The position numbers and the translations under genes are program-made. From positions 248,001-312,000 of the forward strand of contig JADJWV010000001.1 of the NCBI GenBank assembly GCA_016716185.1: a DNA stretch of 64,000 nucleotides. The letters are read 5' to 3'. The stretch comes from Saprospiraceae bacterium (GTDB lineage Bacteria > Bacteroidota > Bacteroidia > Chitinophagales > Saprospiraceae). Shown here one piece after another: positions 44,379 through 52,998 of this stretch. The notes below the pieces were generated by a model. That model was not told the origin of the DNA. It did not search any database and was given only the letters and a program-made list of their open reading frames with translations. Positions within the stretch are counted from its first letter, which is position 1; every line of letters starts with the position of its first letter.

Positions 44379-46421
44379 TTAAATGAATAATGAAACGAGT
44401 AAGTCAATTATTTTAATTCCTATAAAGGGTACAATAATACCTCCTAGACCATAAATGAAAAGATTTCGGCGCAGAAGCGCGCTTGCTCCGATCGGTTTAT
44501 ATGGAACACCCTTTAAAGCAAGTGGTATCAACAAGGGTATTATGATTGCATTAAAAATAACCGCTGATAGTATGGCACTTTCTGGCGAATAAAGCTGCAT
44601 GATATTGAGTCCCTTCAAAGCCGGAATAGATGCTACAAATAAAGCAGGAACGATGGCAAAGTATTTGGCCACATCGTTGGCTATTGAAAAAGTGGTAAGT
44701 GTTCCGCGAGTCATTAACAATTGTTTGCCGATCTCAACCACTTCAATCAACTTTGTTGGGTCGTTATCCAAATCAACCATGTTTCCCGCTTCTTTAGCGG
44801 CCTGTGTTCCACTGTTCATGGCTACCCCTACATCCGCTTGTGCAAGCGCGGGAGCATCATTCGTGCCATCGCCCATCATGGCGACCAATCTTCCCTCGGA
44901 TTGTTCATTTCGGATGTAATGCATTTTGTCTTCAGGTTTTGCTTCGGCTATATAGTCATCAACACCAGCCTTTTCAGCAATGAATTTAGCCGTCAAGGGA
45001 TTGTCTCCTGTAACCATTACCGTTTTTATACCCATCTTTCGAAGGCGTTCAAATCGTTCTTTAATACCCGGCTTGATAATATCCTGTAGCTCAATCACAC
45101 CGATTACTTTTTCATTTTCAGAAACAACTAAAGGTGTACCTCCATTACTTGATATTCCATTTACAATTTCTATGGTTTCTTGAGGAAAAGTATTTCCAGC
45201 CTTTTCACACAAATTTCTGATTGCATCACTGGCTCCTTTTCGAATGCGTGTATTATCAAAATCAACTCCTGAAGTTCTGCTTTCTGCTGTAAATTTTATA
45301 AACCGCGGATTTTGAATTTCGAAACGATTAGAATGAGCTCCCGTTAATTCAATGATGGATTTTCCCTCCGGCGTTTCATCACTTTGTGAACCTAAAACCG
45401 CGCATTTTACAAAATGCGCTTCTTCAATTCCATGTGCTGGATAAAAATGGGTTGCTTTTCGGTTACCGATCGTAATCGTTCCGGTTTTATCCAACAATAA
45501 TACATCTATATCTCCAGCGGTCTCAACTGCTTTTCCGCTTTTGGTAATGACATTTGCGCGTAAGGCTCTATCCATACCTGCTATGCCAATAGCAGAGAGC
45601 AAACCTCCAATGGTCGTAGGAATCAAGCAAACGAAAAGTGAAATATAAGCCGCAATCGTAATCGGTGTATTTGCATAATCTGCAAAAGGTTTAAGCGTTA
45701 CGCAAACAATAATAAACACCAGAGTAAATCCTGCGAGCAGAATGGTAAGAGCAATTTCATTTGGAGTCTTTTGACGAGAGGCTCCTTCAACAAGTGCAAT
45801 CATTTTATCTAAAAAACTTTCACCAGGCTGTGCTGTTACGATGACTTTGATTCTGTCTGATAAAACTTTTGTACCACCTGTAACAGAACTTTTATCACCG
45901 CCCGCCTCGCGAATAACCGGAGCACTTTCTCCTGTTATGGCACTTTCATCTATAGTTGCCAGTCCTTCCAAGATTTCTCCATCTGTAGGAATAACATCGC
46001 CTGCTTCACAAAAAAACAGATCGCCCTTTTTAAGTTGTGAAGACGAAACAATTGTAACTTCATGAGAATAGATTTTATCCAATAAAGAAATTTTCTTTGC
46101 AGGCGTATCTTCTCTTGTTTTTCTTAAACTGTCGGCCTGTGCCTTACCTCTTGCTTCGGCAATCGCTTCGGCAAAATTTGCAAAGAGTAAGGTGAGCCAT
46201 AATACAATAAAAACGACAAAATTATAAGCGAAAGACCCTTGTCCGCTGGTTCCAACCAATGTCCATATTGAAACTCCTAACATGACTAACGTTCCAACCC
46301 AAACGGTAAACATTACCGGATTCCGAAACATGATCTTTGGATTGAGTTTTAAAATTGATTGTTTCAGCGCTTCATTCAGCAACTGCGGTTGAAACAAGGA
46401 TGTATTTTTTTCTTTTGACAT
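44379..46421 (-). CDS. kdpB: K+-transporting P-type ATPase subunit B
   Basis: A 680-aa P1A-type ATPase. The actuator motif is AITGESAPV, the phosphorylation site LLDKTGTITIGN (residue about 310), the nucleotide-binding region has KFTAESRTSG and the hinge is MMGDGTNDAPALAQ. The C-terminal helices are complete. It energises K+ uptake by KdpA. Start ATG 46421 is eleven bases after the kdpA stop. Confidence 0.97.
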   Translation of the reverse strand: MSKEKNTSLFQPQLLNEALKQSILKLNPKIMFRNPVMFTVWVGTLVMLGVSIWTLVGTSGQGSFAYNFVVFIVLWLTLLFANFAEAIAEARGKAQADSLRKTREDTPAKKISLLDKIYSHEVTIVSSSQLKKGDLFFCEAGDVIPTDGEILEGLATIDESAITGESAPVIREAGGDKSSVTGGTKVLSDRIKVIVTAQPGESFLDKMIALVEGASRQKTPNEIALTILLAGFTLVFIIVCVTLKPFADYANTPITIAAYISLFVCLIPTTIGGLLSAIGIAGMDRALRANVITKSGKAVETAGDIDVLLLDKTGTITIGNRKATHFYPAHGIEEAHFVKCAVLGSQSDETPEGKSIIELTGAHSNRFEIQNPRFIKFTAESRTSGVDFDNTRIRKGASDAIRNLCEKAGNTFPQETIEIVNGISSNGGTPLVVSENEKVIGVIELQDIIKPGIKERFERLRKMGIKTVMVTGDNPLTAKFIAEKAGVDDYIAEAKPEDKMHYIRNEQSEGRLVAMMGDGTNDAPALAQADVGVAMNSGTQAAKEAGNMVDLDNDPTKLIEVVEIGKQLLMTRGTLTTFSIANDVAKYFAIVPALFVASIPALKGLNIMQLYSPESAILSAVIFNAIIIPLLIPLALKGVPYKPIGASALLRRNLFIYGLGGIIVPFIGIKIIDLLVSLFI

Positions 46422-46432
46422 AATTTCTGACT

Positions 46433-48133
46433 TTAGTAAAGTGAAAAATATTCAGCAATAGGTCCTAAGGTAAGTACTGGAAAAAAAGAGAGTGCGGCTA
46501 CAATGAGAATAACGGTCAAAACCATGAGGCCAAATGTTGCAGTGTCGGTCTTTAAGGTTCCAGCAGTTTCAGGAATAAATTTCTTGTCGGCTAACATTCC
46601 GGCTATTGCAACCGGTCCTATGATTGGCAAATAGCGTGCAAGCAACATTACGATCCCGGTAGCAATATTCCAAAAGGGTGTATTGTCACCAAGTCCTTCA
46701 AAACCACTTCCATTGTTGGCAGAAGAAGATGTGAACTCATATAACATTTCACTAAACCCATGAAACACCGGATTGGCTAACCATCCGGCATAAACTTGAG
46801 GATTGCTGGTGAAAATAAAACTTGCCAACGCTGTTCCTGTAAGTATGAGAAATGGATGTAATAAAGCAATAAGCATGGCAATTTTCATTTCTTTTGCTTC
46901 AATTTTCTTTCCCAAAAACTCAGGAGTCCTACCCACCATCAATCCACTTATAAAAACAGCCAGAATGATAAAAATATAAAAATTGAGAAAACCAACTCCA
47001 ACGCCTCCAAAAAAACAATTTATCATCATACCCAATAAAGCAAACATTCCGGTAAGTGGCGTCATGCTGTCATGCATGGCATTCACAGAACCATTACTGG
47101 TGCAGGTCGTGTTGATCGCCCAATAAGCTGAGGCCGCCGATCCAAACCGAATTTCCTTACCCTCCATACTTCCCAATGGCTGCGAAATTCCCAAATTTGA
47201 AATGGCAGGATTGCCATTCATTTCATAGTACACGGATGGGATGAGTAAACACATGAAACCAATAGCCATCACTGCGAAAATGGTCCATGCCAATTTTTTA
47301 CGTCTTAAAACATAACCCATTGCAAAAATCATGGCTATGGGGATTAATGGAATAGAAATGGTTTCAACGATATTCGTAAAATAGTTGGGATTCTCGAAAG
47401 GGTGGGTTGAATTAGGACCATAAAAACCACCACCATTCGTTCCTAACTGTTTAATAGCTACAAAAGCCGCAACGGGCCCGCGACTTACCTGAACGGTGTC
47501 GCCTTGCAAACTTGTCATCGTGTCTTTGCCTTCGAAAGTCATAGGGGTTCCATTGAATGCAAGCAAAACAGCAACAATAAATGAAATAGGTAATAAAATC
47601 CTTGTACAGGAGCGAACGAAGAGAAAATAAAAATTTCCAAGTATCGGCCTTGATTTTTCAACCATTGCTAAAAAAACAACACCGCAAATTGCAATACCAC
47701 AGCCAGCGCTGATAAATTGCCATAACATTAAACAAAGTTGCCCCAGATAGGAAAGACCTGTTTCTCCTGAATAATGTTGCAGATTTGTATTCGTTATAAA
47801 ACTTACCGATGTATTAAATGCAAGATCACCACTCATGGAAGGATTGCCATCTGGATTCAACGGCAACCAGCTCATATTGGTCAATACAAACATAGATATA
47901 AGAAACCAGAAAGCATTAATGATAAGTAAAGCTACCAAATTTTGTTTCCAGTTCATTTCCTTTAATACGTCAATTCCACATACTTTATAAAAGAGATTAT
48001 CCAGCGGATCAAATATTTTGTCTAACCAGGTTTTCTGATTGGTGATAATTTTACCAATATACCCTCCAAGCGGAATGGCCAAGGCTATCAGGATAAAAAA
48101 CATCAGTACTATTCCGAGTAATTCCGTGTTCAT
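46433..48133 (-). CDS. kdpA: K+-transporting ATPase subunit A (channel-like)
   Basis: A 566-aa membrane protein of the SKT family with ten helices and four pore loops whose selectivity-filter segments are visible: TNTNLQHYSGE, LGTNGGGFYGPNSTHPF, CTSNGSVNAMHDS and SSANNGSGF. It selects K+ and passes it to KdpB. It is led by tiny membrane ORFs including kdpF. Confidence 0.97.
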   Translation of the reverse strand: MNTELLGIVLMFFILIALAIPLGGYIGKIITNQKTWLDKIFDPLDNLFYKVCGIDVLKEMNWKQNLVALLIINAFWFLISMFVLTNMSWLPLNPDGNPSMSGDLAFNTSVSFITNTNLQHYSGETGLSYLGQLCLMLWQFISAGCGIAICGVVFLAMVEKSRPILGNFYFLFVRSCTRILLPISFIVAVLLAFNGTPMTFEGKDTMTSLQGDTVQVSRGPVAAFVAIKQLGTNGGGFYGPNSTHPFENPNYFTNIVETISIPLIPIAMIFAMGYVLRRKKLAWTIFAVMAIGFMCLLIPSVYYEMNGNPAISNLGISQPLGSMEGKEIRFGSAASAYWAINTTCTSNGSVNAMHDSMTPLTGMFALLGMMINCFFGGVGVGFLNFYIFIILAVFISGLMVGRTPEFLGKKIEAKEMKIAMLIALLHPFLILTGTALASFIFTSNPQVYAGWLANPVFHGFSEMLYEFTSSSANNGSGFEGLGDNTPFWNIATGIVMLLARYLPIIGPVAIAGMLADKKFIPETAGTLKTDTATFGLMVLTVILIVAALSFFPVLTLGPIAEYFSLY

Positions 48134-48145
48134 TTTGATTTCATT

Positions 48146-48256
48146 TTAGAAATTAAATAGAATTTTGATTTTCCAATAAATAATGTACATGATTGACAGG
48201 ATAAATAACAAACAGAAAGCAAATGCAAGAGACTGTTTAATTTTCCTGTGGTTCAA
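48146..48256 (-). CDS. candidate 36-aa membrane micro-ORF
   Basis: Between kdpF and kdpA a TTG-initiated frame encodes 36 residues with a single strong membrane helix (AFAFCLLFILSIMYIIYW) and a basic C-terminus. No ATG precedes the helix; the internal ATG would begin only in its second half. It could be a genuine small operon protein or chance, and I rank it low. Confidence 0.3.
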   Translation of the reverse strand: MNHRKIKQSLAFAFCLLFILSIMYIIYWKIKILFNF

Positions 48257-48259
48257 TGT

Positions 48260-48337
48260 TTAAAATTTTTCCGGCCTTAATAATACATAAACCATATAAC
48301 CGAAAAGTAAAATTGCAATAATGAATAATATGAACAT
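48260..48337 (-). CDS. kdpF: KdpF small subunit
   Basis: A 25-aa protein, one helix (MFILFIIAILLFGYMVYVLL) ending RPEKF, the signature C-terminus of KdpF. It stabilises the KdpFABC complex in the membrane. It lies five bases after the stop of the next tiny ORF and upstream of kdpA with the same strand. Confidence 0.85.
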   Translation of the reverse strand: MFILFIIAILLFGYMVYVLLRPEKF

Positions 48338-48342
48338 GTCTA

Positions 48343-48426
48343 TTAAATTTTTTCAAAAAATTTGATGGATTTAAAAAACAATCCAAATGCCAGAAGCCCT
48401 GTAAGCGTTAAAATAAATGTAAGCAT
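48343..48426 (-). CDS. 27-aa membrane micro-protein at the head of kdp
   Basis: ATG 48426 opens a frame of 27 codons with one membrane helix (LTFILTLTGLLAFGLFF) and a polar end, KSIKFFEKI. Its stop lies five bases before the kdpF ATG. The C-terminal pattern (K-x2-KFFEKI) recalls KdpF (RPEKF), and similar tiny ORFs precede kdpF in other Bacteroidota to my knowledge. It may be a second small Kdp subunit. Confidence 0.55.
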   Translation of the reverse strand: MLTFILTLTGLLAFGLFFKSIKFFEKI

Positions 48427-48474
48427 TGTTATAAATTATTTATTACATAAAGTTCCGGTTCCGCATCTACTATA

Positions 48475-48516
48475 GAAATGATATGGATCAATCTTTGTGC
48501 TTTTTCATATCATTTC
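48475..48516. promoter_or_regulatory. 11-bp inverted repeat upstream of the kdp operon
   Basis: GAAATGATATG (48475-48485) and CATATCATTTC (48506-48516) are perfect inverted copies 20 bases apart, so the arm centres are 31 bp (about three helix turns) apart. The site is 49-90 bases upstream of the first kdp ORF and downstream of the NtrC-type regulator gene. It fits an activator-binding dyad or a leader hairpin. I found no convincing sigma54 -24/-12 or TAnnTTTG box nearby. Confidence 0.5.
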
Positions 48517-48635
48517 TTTTGTTGGCGCTCCATAGATAATGACAACAACTAAGCCATTTAGGCATAAACTTTCGCCAAGCCTTATGGGACAGGGCTTTCC
48601 TAAAATATAAGAAATTTTAGCTTGGTATTTTTCAT

Positions 48636-48669
48636 AGCATTTCGCTATACCTGGCTATAGCGAAACGCT
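48636..48669 (-). terminator. long stem-loop after the regulator gene
   Basis: AGCATTTCGCTATA (48636-48649) and TATAGCGAAACGCT (48656-48669) pair over 13 of 14 bases around CCTGGC. It starts five bases beyond the regulator stop codon. No T tract follows on the minus strand, so it may be an imperfect terminator or RNA-processing hairpin separating the regulator from kdp. Confidence 0.5.
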
Positions 48670-48673
48670 ACAC

Positions 48674-50020
48674 TTAGGTGATTTTATACTCTTCAAGCTT
48701 GCGGTATAAGGTCGTAGTAGCAATATTGAGCAGTCTCGCTGCTTCCGTTTTATTCCCGTTGGTATAGTTTAAGACCTTTTGGATGTGAAGTTTTTCAACA
48801 CTTGCTAAATCAAAAGCAGAGAGCTGTTTTGTATCCTTTGTACCCGAAAAGCTGTTTTGCAATTCAAATGGCAGGTTATCCCTCGTCAATTCATTTGTAT
48901 TAGAAAGTATGACACTCCGTTCAATAACATTCTTTAGTTCGCGAATATTGCCCTGCCAGGAGTGCATCTTAAGAGCCGTTACAAAATCAGAAGAAAGCGT
49001 TTTTGGTTGTTTATTGGTTCTCGCTGAGAAAACTTCCGCAAAATGAATGGCCAAAGCTTCAATATCTAAAACGCGTTCTCTCAAAGGGGGCAATTTAATT
49101 TGAAAAACGGAAAGCCGGTAAAACAAGTCCTCCCGGAAATGTCCCAGTTCAATTTCCTTTTGCAAGTCGCGGTGTGTTGCCGCAATGATGCGAACATCTG
49201 TCTGACTCGGTTTGCTTTCACCAACTTTAATGTATTCACCGGTTTCAATTACGCGCAATAATTTTGCTTGCAGATCTAAACTCATTTCTCCGATTTCATC
49301 GAGGAATATGGTTCCTTTATTGGCTTCCTCAAATAAACCCTTCTTGTCTTTATTGGCACCCGTAAAGGCTCCTGCCTTATGGCCAAACATTTCACTTTCC
49401 AATAATTCTTTGGAAAAAGCAGAACAGTTGATGGCAATAAAAGGCTTTTGAGCACGTCTGCTCGCATTATGTATTGCTTGTGCAAAGACTTCCTTACCCG
49501 TTCCGGTTTCTCCAAGCAACAATACAGTTGTGTTTGTGGATGCCACCTTCTTAGCGAGATCAATGGCCAGCTGAAATGATTTTGATTTCCCAATGATGTT
49601 ATCAAATGCATACCGCTCACCTAATTGCTTTTGCAAATGCTGGACTCTCCGGGAAAGATTTACCTTTTCCGTTGCCCGATGGAGCAGCGGAATAATTTTG
49701 TTATTGTCATCGCCCTTTGTTATGTAATCAAATGCCCCATTTTTGATGGCTTGTACACTATCTGGAATATTTCCATACGCTGTCAGCAATATGATTTCTA
49801 TATGTGGATAACGGTCTTTGATTTTTTTCGAAAGTTCAATCCCATTTCCATCCGGCAATTTTACATCGCATAGTACGATGTCAAATTCTGACTGGTCTAA
49901 TTTTTGAAGTGCCGTTTTACAGTCGGCTGCCTGACTTAACTCAAATCCTTCTAAACTTATTATGCGAGAGAGCAGTGCTCTCAATTTTTCTTCGTCGTCT
50001 ATAAGCAATATACGGCTCAA
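48674..50020 (-). CDS. NtrC-family sigma54-dependent response regulator
   Basis: A 448-aa regulator with three domains. The receiver (1-120) has IDDEEK and phosphoacceptor LCDVKLPDG. The AAA+ domain (about 140-380) has Walker A LGETGTGKE, the sigma54-contact loop GAFTGA, Walker B TIFLDEIGE and the arginine finger region FREDLFYRLSVF. The Fis-type HTH (about 405-448) is GNKTEAARLLNIATTTLYRK. It is upstream of the kdp genes on the same strand and probably partners the kdp histidine kinase in place of an OmpR-type KdpE. Confidence 0.93.
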   Translation of the reverse strand: MSRILLIDDEEKLRALLSRIISLEGFELSQAADCKTALQKLDQSEFDIVLCDVKLPDGNGIELSKKIKDRYPHIEIILLTAYGNIPDSVQAIKNGAFDYITKGDDNNKIIPLLHRATEKVNLSRRVQHLQKQLGERYAFDNIIGKSKSFQLAIDLAKKVASTNTTVLLLGETGTGKEVFAQAIHNASRRAQKPFIAINCSAFSKELLESEMFGHKAGAFTGANKDKKGLFEEANKGTIFLDEIGEMSLDLQAKLLRVIETGEYIKVGESKPSQTDVRIIAATHRDLQKEIELGHFREDLFYRLSVFQIKLPPLRERVLDIEALAIHFAEVFSARTNKQPKTLSSDFVTALKMHSWQGNIRELKNVIERSVILSNTNELTRDNLPFELQNSFSGTKDTKQLSAFDLASVEKLHIQKVLNYTNGNKTEAARLLNIATTTLYRKLEEYKIT

Positions 50021-50419
50021 AATGTCTTTATTTAATGGAACTACAAAGGTAAAATATAAATATTGCGAAACTGCATACCAAATGATTATTGCTCTTTTTA
50101 TACCTATCCCCGGATTTCTGAAGGCTGCTGGTTATTGCATTCCAGGCAATAATAAAACATAGGATAAAACAGTATAGGGTTCAAAGCTTATCAGAATACG
50201 CTATCGGTCAGAAGTCTTAAATGACAGGCCATGGTCCCGGGCGAAATGGTTAAAGAGCTGTCCTGTAAACGCTGCCATGCCAGCAGGTGTTCATTTCCCG
50301 TACTCACTTTTAATTTACAGCAGAACAATTTTTTTTCAAACAATCTTCAATTCCAAATGCTCAGCCGATTTCAGTTAAGTCCTTTTAAAAAATTGATCTC
50401 TTGTGGAAATCCCTTCCTG
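50021..50419. other. gene-free stretch beyond the kdp regulator
   Basis: Both strands show only short, low-quality frames. TTATTGC and GCAATAA around seven bases (near 50133-50153) make a small hairpin. The regulator gene promoter should be in its left half, but no clear box is seen. Confidence 0.4.
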
Positions 50420-50980
50420 TCATGGTCGTTTCAGGCCATTTAGTAAACAATAAATTGCGGAATCAAAATAATGGCCATTAAAAAAATAATTCTCCCGAAA
50501 ATGAGCTTCTTTTTGAAAACCAAATTTGGTAAGCAGATTTATTGACTTTTGATTGGCGGGATTTACATTGGCATCAATGCCGTGAAGTCGCATATTAGAA
50601 AATCCATAATCTATGACCAGCCGCATGGCATCCGACATCAGGCCCTTGCCTTGCCAGTCGGGATCCAGGATGTAACCGATTTCTGCCCGGTGATTTGTTT
50701 CGTCTATTTTCCAAAAAGCTATAGTGCCTAACAACTGTTCGTATGTTGGTGTGCAAATGCACCAGTTGATGTTTTTATTTTCTGCTATTCCGTCAAGCAT
50801 CATCTGGATCAATTGTTCCGCTTCCAGAACGGACTGCATGATGGGCCGGTCCAAATATTTCATCACATCAGCGTTGGTTCGCAAACGGTATAAAGCAATA
50901 GCATCTTCACTGCGGATCTTTCTTAGGGAAATTTTCTCCGTTTGCAGTTCAGGAAATGGATTAAAATTTAAGTTTAACAT
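50420..50980 (-). CDS. GNAT acetyltransferase, RimJ/RimL-like
   Basis: A 186-aa acetyltransferase with the RimJ/RimL pattern: TEKISLRKIRSEDA at the N-terminus, AEIGYILDPDWQGKGLMSDAM (acetyl-CoA pyrophosphate loop Q-G-K-G), LHGIDANVNPANQKSINLLTKFGF and REN near the end. Such enzymes acetylate N-terminal amines of ribosomal proteins, other amino groups or small molecules; the substrate here is unknown. It is the last of a three-gene unit with the DUF1801 and DUF1272 genes. Confidence 0.85.
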   Translation of the reverse strand: MLNLNFNPFPELQTEKISLRKIRSEDAIALYRLRTNADVMKYLDRPIMQSVLEAEQLIQMMLDGIAENKNINWCICTPTYEQLLGTIAFWKIDETNHRAEIGYILDPDWQGKGLMSDAMRLVIDYGFSNMRLHGIDANVNPANQKSINLLTKFGFQKEAHFRENYFFNGHYFDSAIYCLLNGLKRP

Positions 50981-51016
50981 GTAATTGGTTTGGGGAATAT
51001 TCCCATTCTTTTAAGA

Positions 51017-51190
51017 TTACAATTTGCGCTTTGGTCTTCTGCACAGTTCACCGCTGCAGTTCGGACAAACGTGCTGCATCTGTTCTGTACAGATTCCGCA
51101 AAATGTGCATTCATAACTACAAATGTAGGCTTCGCTCTGATGATCCAGAGTCGTGTTGCATTTTTCGCAGACGGTTCGCATTTCTAACAT
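51017..51190 (-). CDS. DUF1272 small cysteine-rich protein
   Basis: A 57-aa protein matching the DUF1272 pattern: MLEMRTVCEKCNTTL, ICSYECTFCGICTEQMQ and CPNCSGELCRRPKRK. Nine cysteines suggest two zinc sites. It is 11 bases downstream of the DUF1801 gene and 36 upstream of the GNAT gene on the same strand. Function unknown; the family is common in bacteria. Confidence 0.85.
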   Translation of the reverse strand: MLEMRTVCEKCNTTLDHQSEAYICSYECTFCGICTEQMQHVCPNCSGELCRRPKRKL

Positions 51191-51201
51191 CTTAAAATTC
51201 T

Positions 51202-51657
51202 TTATTTCTTTTTAAATGCCTTTTCATAAACGCTGATCCATTCCTGAGGAGTCATTTTGCTGGCCAGTTCCGCAATCAGTTTTAGGGGGACATCCTCCGG
51301 CTTCTTAAAACGTATGCAGCATTTACCCATATCCAGTTTTTTGGTAGAATGTTTTGGCCACTCGCCGGTAAACCATTCCAACAATAAGCCTGCATACAAT
51401 CCCATATGGTAAAAGGATATATAATTTTTTTGAGAGGCCAGGCACATAAACGGCAGTGGCAGCTTCGGGTCACAATGGTAACCGGCCGGATAAAGACTGT
51501 GCGGGACTACGTACCCAATCATTCCATAACTCATCACTTCCTGAAATCCTTTGGGCATTTTTCTGACTATGGTCTTATGCATTTCTGATAGGATTGCTTT
51601 CCGGTCATCAGGGACTTCATCCAGGTATTCTTTGATTGTTTTTGCTTTTGATTGCAT
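51202..51657 (-). CDS. DUF1801 domain protein
   Basis: A 151-aa protein whose family start is MQSKAKTIKEYLDEVPDDR (ATG 51657); a further upstream Met would add 18 unrelated residues. The fold is of the YdhG/DUF1801 type, with KGFQEVMSYGMIGYVVP, YISFYHMG and CCIRFKKPEDVPLKLIAELA. Function is unknown; relatives are small cytosolic proteins, one group linked to stress. It leads the operon with DUF1272 and GNAT. Confidence 0.85.
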   Translation of the reverse strand: MQSKAKTIKEYLDEVPDDRKAILSEMHKTIVRKMPKGFQEVMSYGMIGYVVPHSLYPAGYHCDPKLPLPFMCLASQKNYISFYHMGLYAGLLLEWFTGEWPKHSTKKLDMGKCCIRFKKPEDVPLKLIAELASKMTPQEWISVYEKAFKKK

Positions 51658-51774
51658 GCATCCACCTTTTACAAGTTCGCGAAGATAATTTGAAATATTA
51701 AAATGAGGCAAGCATGTGCTGGTAAAATTGGTGGAACTTTTCGAATCTGTGGTGAAATCAACATCCGTTTGTTT

Positions 51775-51844
51775 CCCGCAGATAACGCAGAAATCGCAGA
51801 AATCGATTTTATCCTAAATCTGCGCGATCTGCGAAATCTGCGGG
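51775..51844 (+). repeat. 9-bp repeats folding into a hairpin
   Basis: Direct GCAGAAATC-type units (left arm from CCCGCAGAT) are followed by their reverse complement GAAATCTGC units (right arm ending CTGCGGG). This kind of GCAGATTTCGCAGAT sequence is a familiar dispersed repeat in Bacteroidota. It lies between the DUF1801 and serine hydrolase genes. Confidence 0.6.
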
Positions 51845-51926
51845 AGACCACCCCGCGGCTGAATCAATACCGCAATTATCTTCCATCACAAAATTTCCAT
51901 TTATTCGTTCTCTTAGAATATTCAAA

Positions 51927-52988
51927 ATGATGAAGACCTTCCTTTACTCCATATTCTTCTGTTGCTTTCACTTTGTATCGAAGGCGCAAATCGATTTTCA
52001 GAATACGAATTCAACGGCCTTCATGCACCCAAAATGGATCGAAATGGATCATGCCATTTTAAAAAATGATTACGGCATCATGCACAGTGTCCTCATCGTT
52101 GAAAAAGGAAAATTGGTCTTTGAAAAATATTACAATGGATGGAAGCAGGATTCCCTGCATCAACTGCAATCTGCAACCAAAAGTGTGGTTGCAACCTTAC
52201 TGGGATGCGGGATCCAAAACGGTTTTGTAAACAGTATCGATGATCCGATTTTCAGTTATTACGACATTGCTTCTTTCGAGGACAGCCTAAAAAATGCCAT
52301 TACCATAAAAGATCTGCTCACCCAACGACATGGATTGACGTGGAGTGAAGGCGACTGGAATGATCCTGCAAACAGTTGGAGAAAAATTATTTCTAACCCC
52401 GGTAACTGGTATGAAAAAATTCTGCAAGGCGAAATGGATACCTTGCCGGGCCGTGTTTTTAATTACAGCAATGCGGCTCCTTTACTCGTAACGGGCATCA
52501 TCCAAATGGCCAGCAACATGCACATTGATAGTTTTGCGAAAAAATTTCTCTTTGAACCGTTGGATATACAAAACTATTGGTTTTGGCCGGGCAACGGCGG
52601 GCCCGCAAACAACGGCATGGCTTTGATTTCTCTGACCCCGAGAGATATGGCCAAGATCGGACAACTCTATTTACAAACGGGCCGATGGAACGGGGTGCAA
52701 ATAATGCCAAATGACTTTGTAAAACAAGCCGTTCATCCGCATGTGAAAAATGTAGGAGCCAACGGTTTTTACAAATCCTACGATTACGGCTATTTTTGGT
52801 GGAGTCATCCCGTAATGAGGACTGATGAACATAACACCACACAAAAAATATTTCTCGCCCGCGGCGCCGGCGGACAAAACATTATCGTTTGGCCGGAACG
52901 CGATATGGTTGTAGTGATCACTGCATGGAACTTGCAGCAAAGCAATTTATCGCAAACTTTATTTGATCATTACATTTCAAAAATGTGA
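51927..52988 (+). CDS. serine hydrolase, class C beta-lactamase family
   Basis: A 353-aa exported protein (signal peptide MMKTFLYSIFFCCFHFVSKAQ). The catalytic SxxK is QSATKSV (about residue 85), the YxN motif is FNYSNAA and the third box reads RGAGGQN. Family members are penicillin-binding-like esterases, peptidases or lactamases. TQRHGLTWSEGDWND before YSN is typical of the CubicO/esterase type. It is monocistronic; substrate unknown. Confidence 0.85.
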   Translation: MMKTFLYSIFFCCFHFVSKAQIDFQNTNSTAFMHPKWIEMDHAILKNDYGIMHSVLIVEKGKLVFEKYYNGWKQDSLHQLQSATKSVVATLLGCGIQNGFVNSIDDPIFSYYDIASFEDSLKNAITIKDLLTQRHGLTWSEGDWNDPANSWRKIISNPGNWYEKILQGEMDTLPGRVFNYSNAAPLLVTGIIQMASNMHIDSFAKKFLFEPLDIQNYWFWPGNGGPANNGMALISLTPRDMAKIGQLYLQTGRWNGVQIMPNDFVKQAVHPHVKNVGANGFYKSYDYGYFWWSHPVMRTDEHNTTQKIFLARGAGGQNIIVWPERDMVVVITAWNLQQSNLSQTLFDHYISKM

Positions 52989-52998
52989 TCTGTAAAAT

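Noticed and set aside
48427..48673. sigma54 promoter (GG-N10-GC) for kdp
   Set aside because: Expected because the regulator has a GAFTGA loop, but the nearest candidates miss the spacing by one base or lack the GC; not supported.
50231..50443. 70-aa plus-strand frame near the GNAT gene
   Set aside because: Overlaps the end of the acetyltransferase gene, low complexity and no motif; not convincing.
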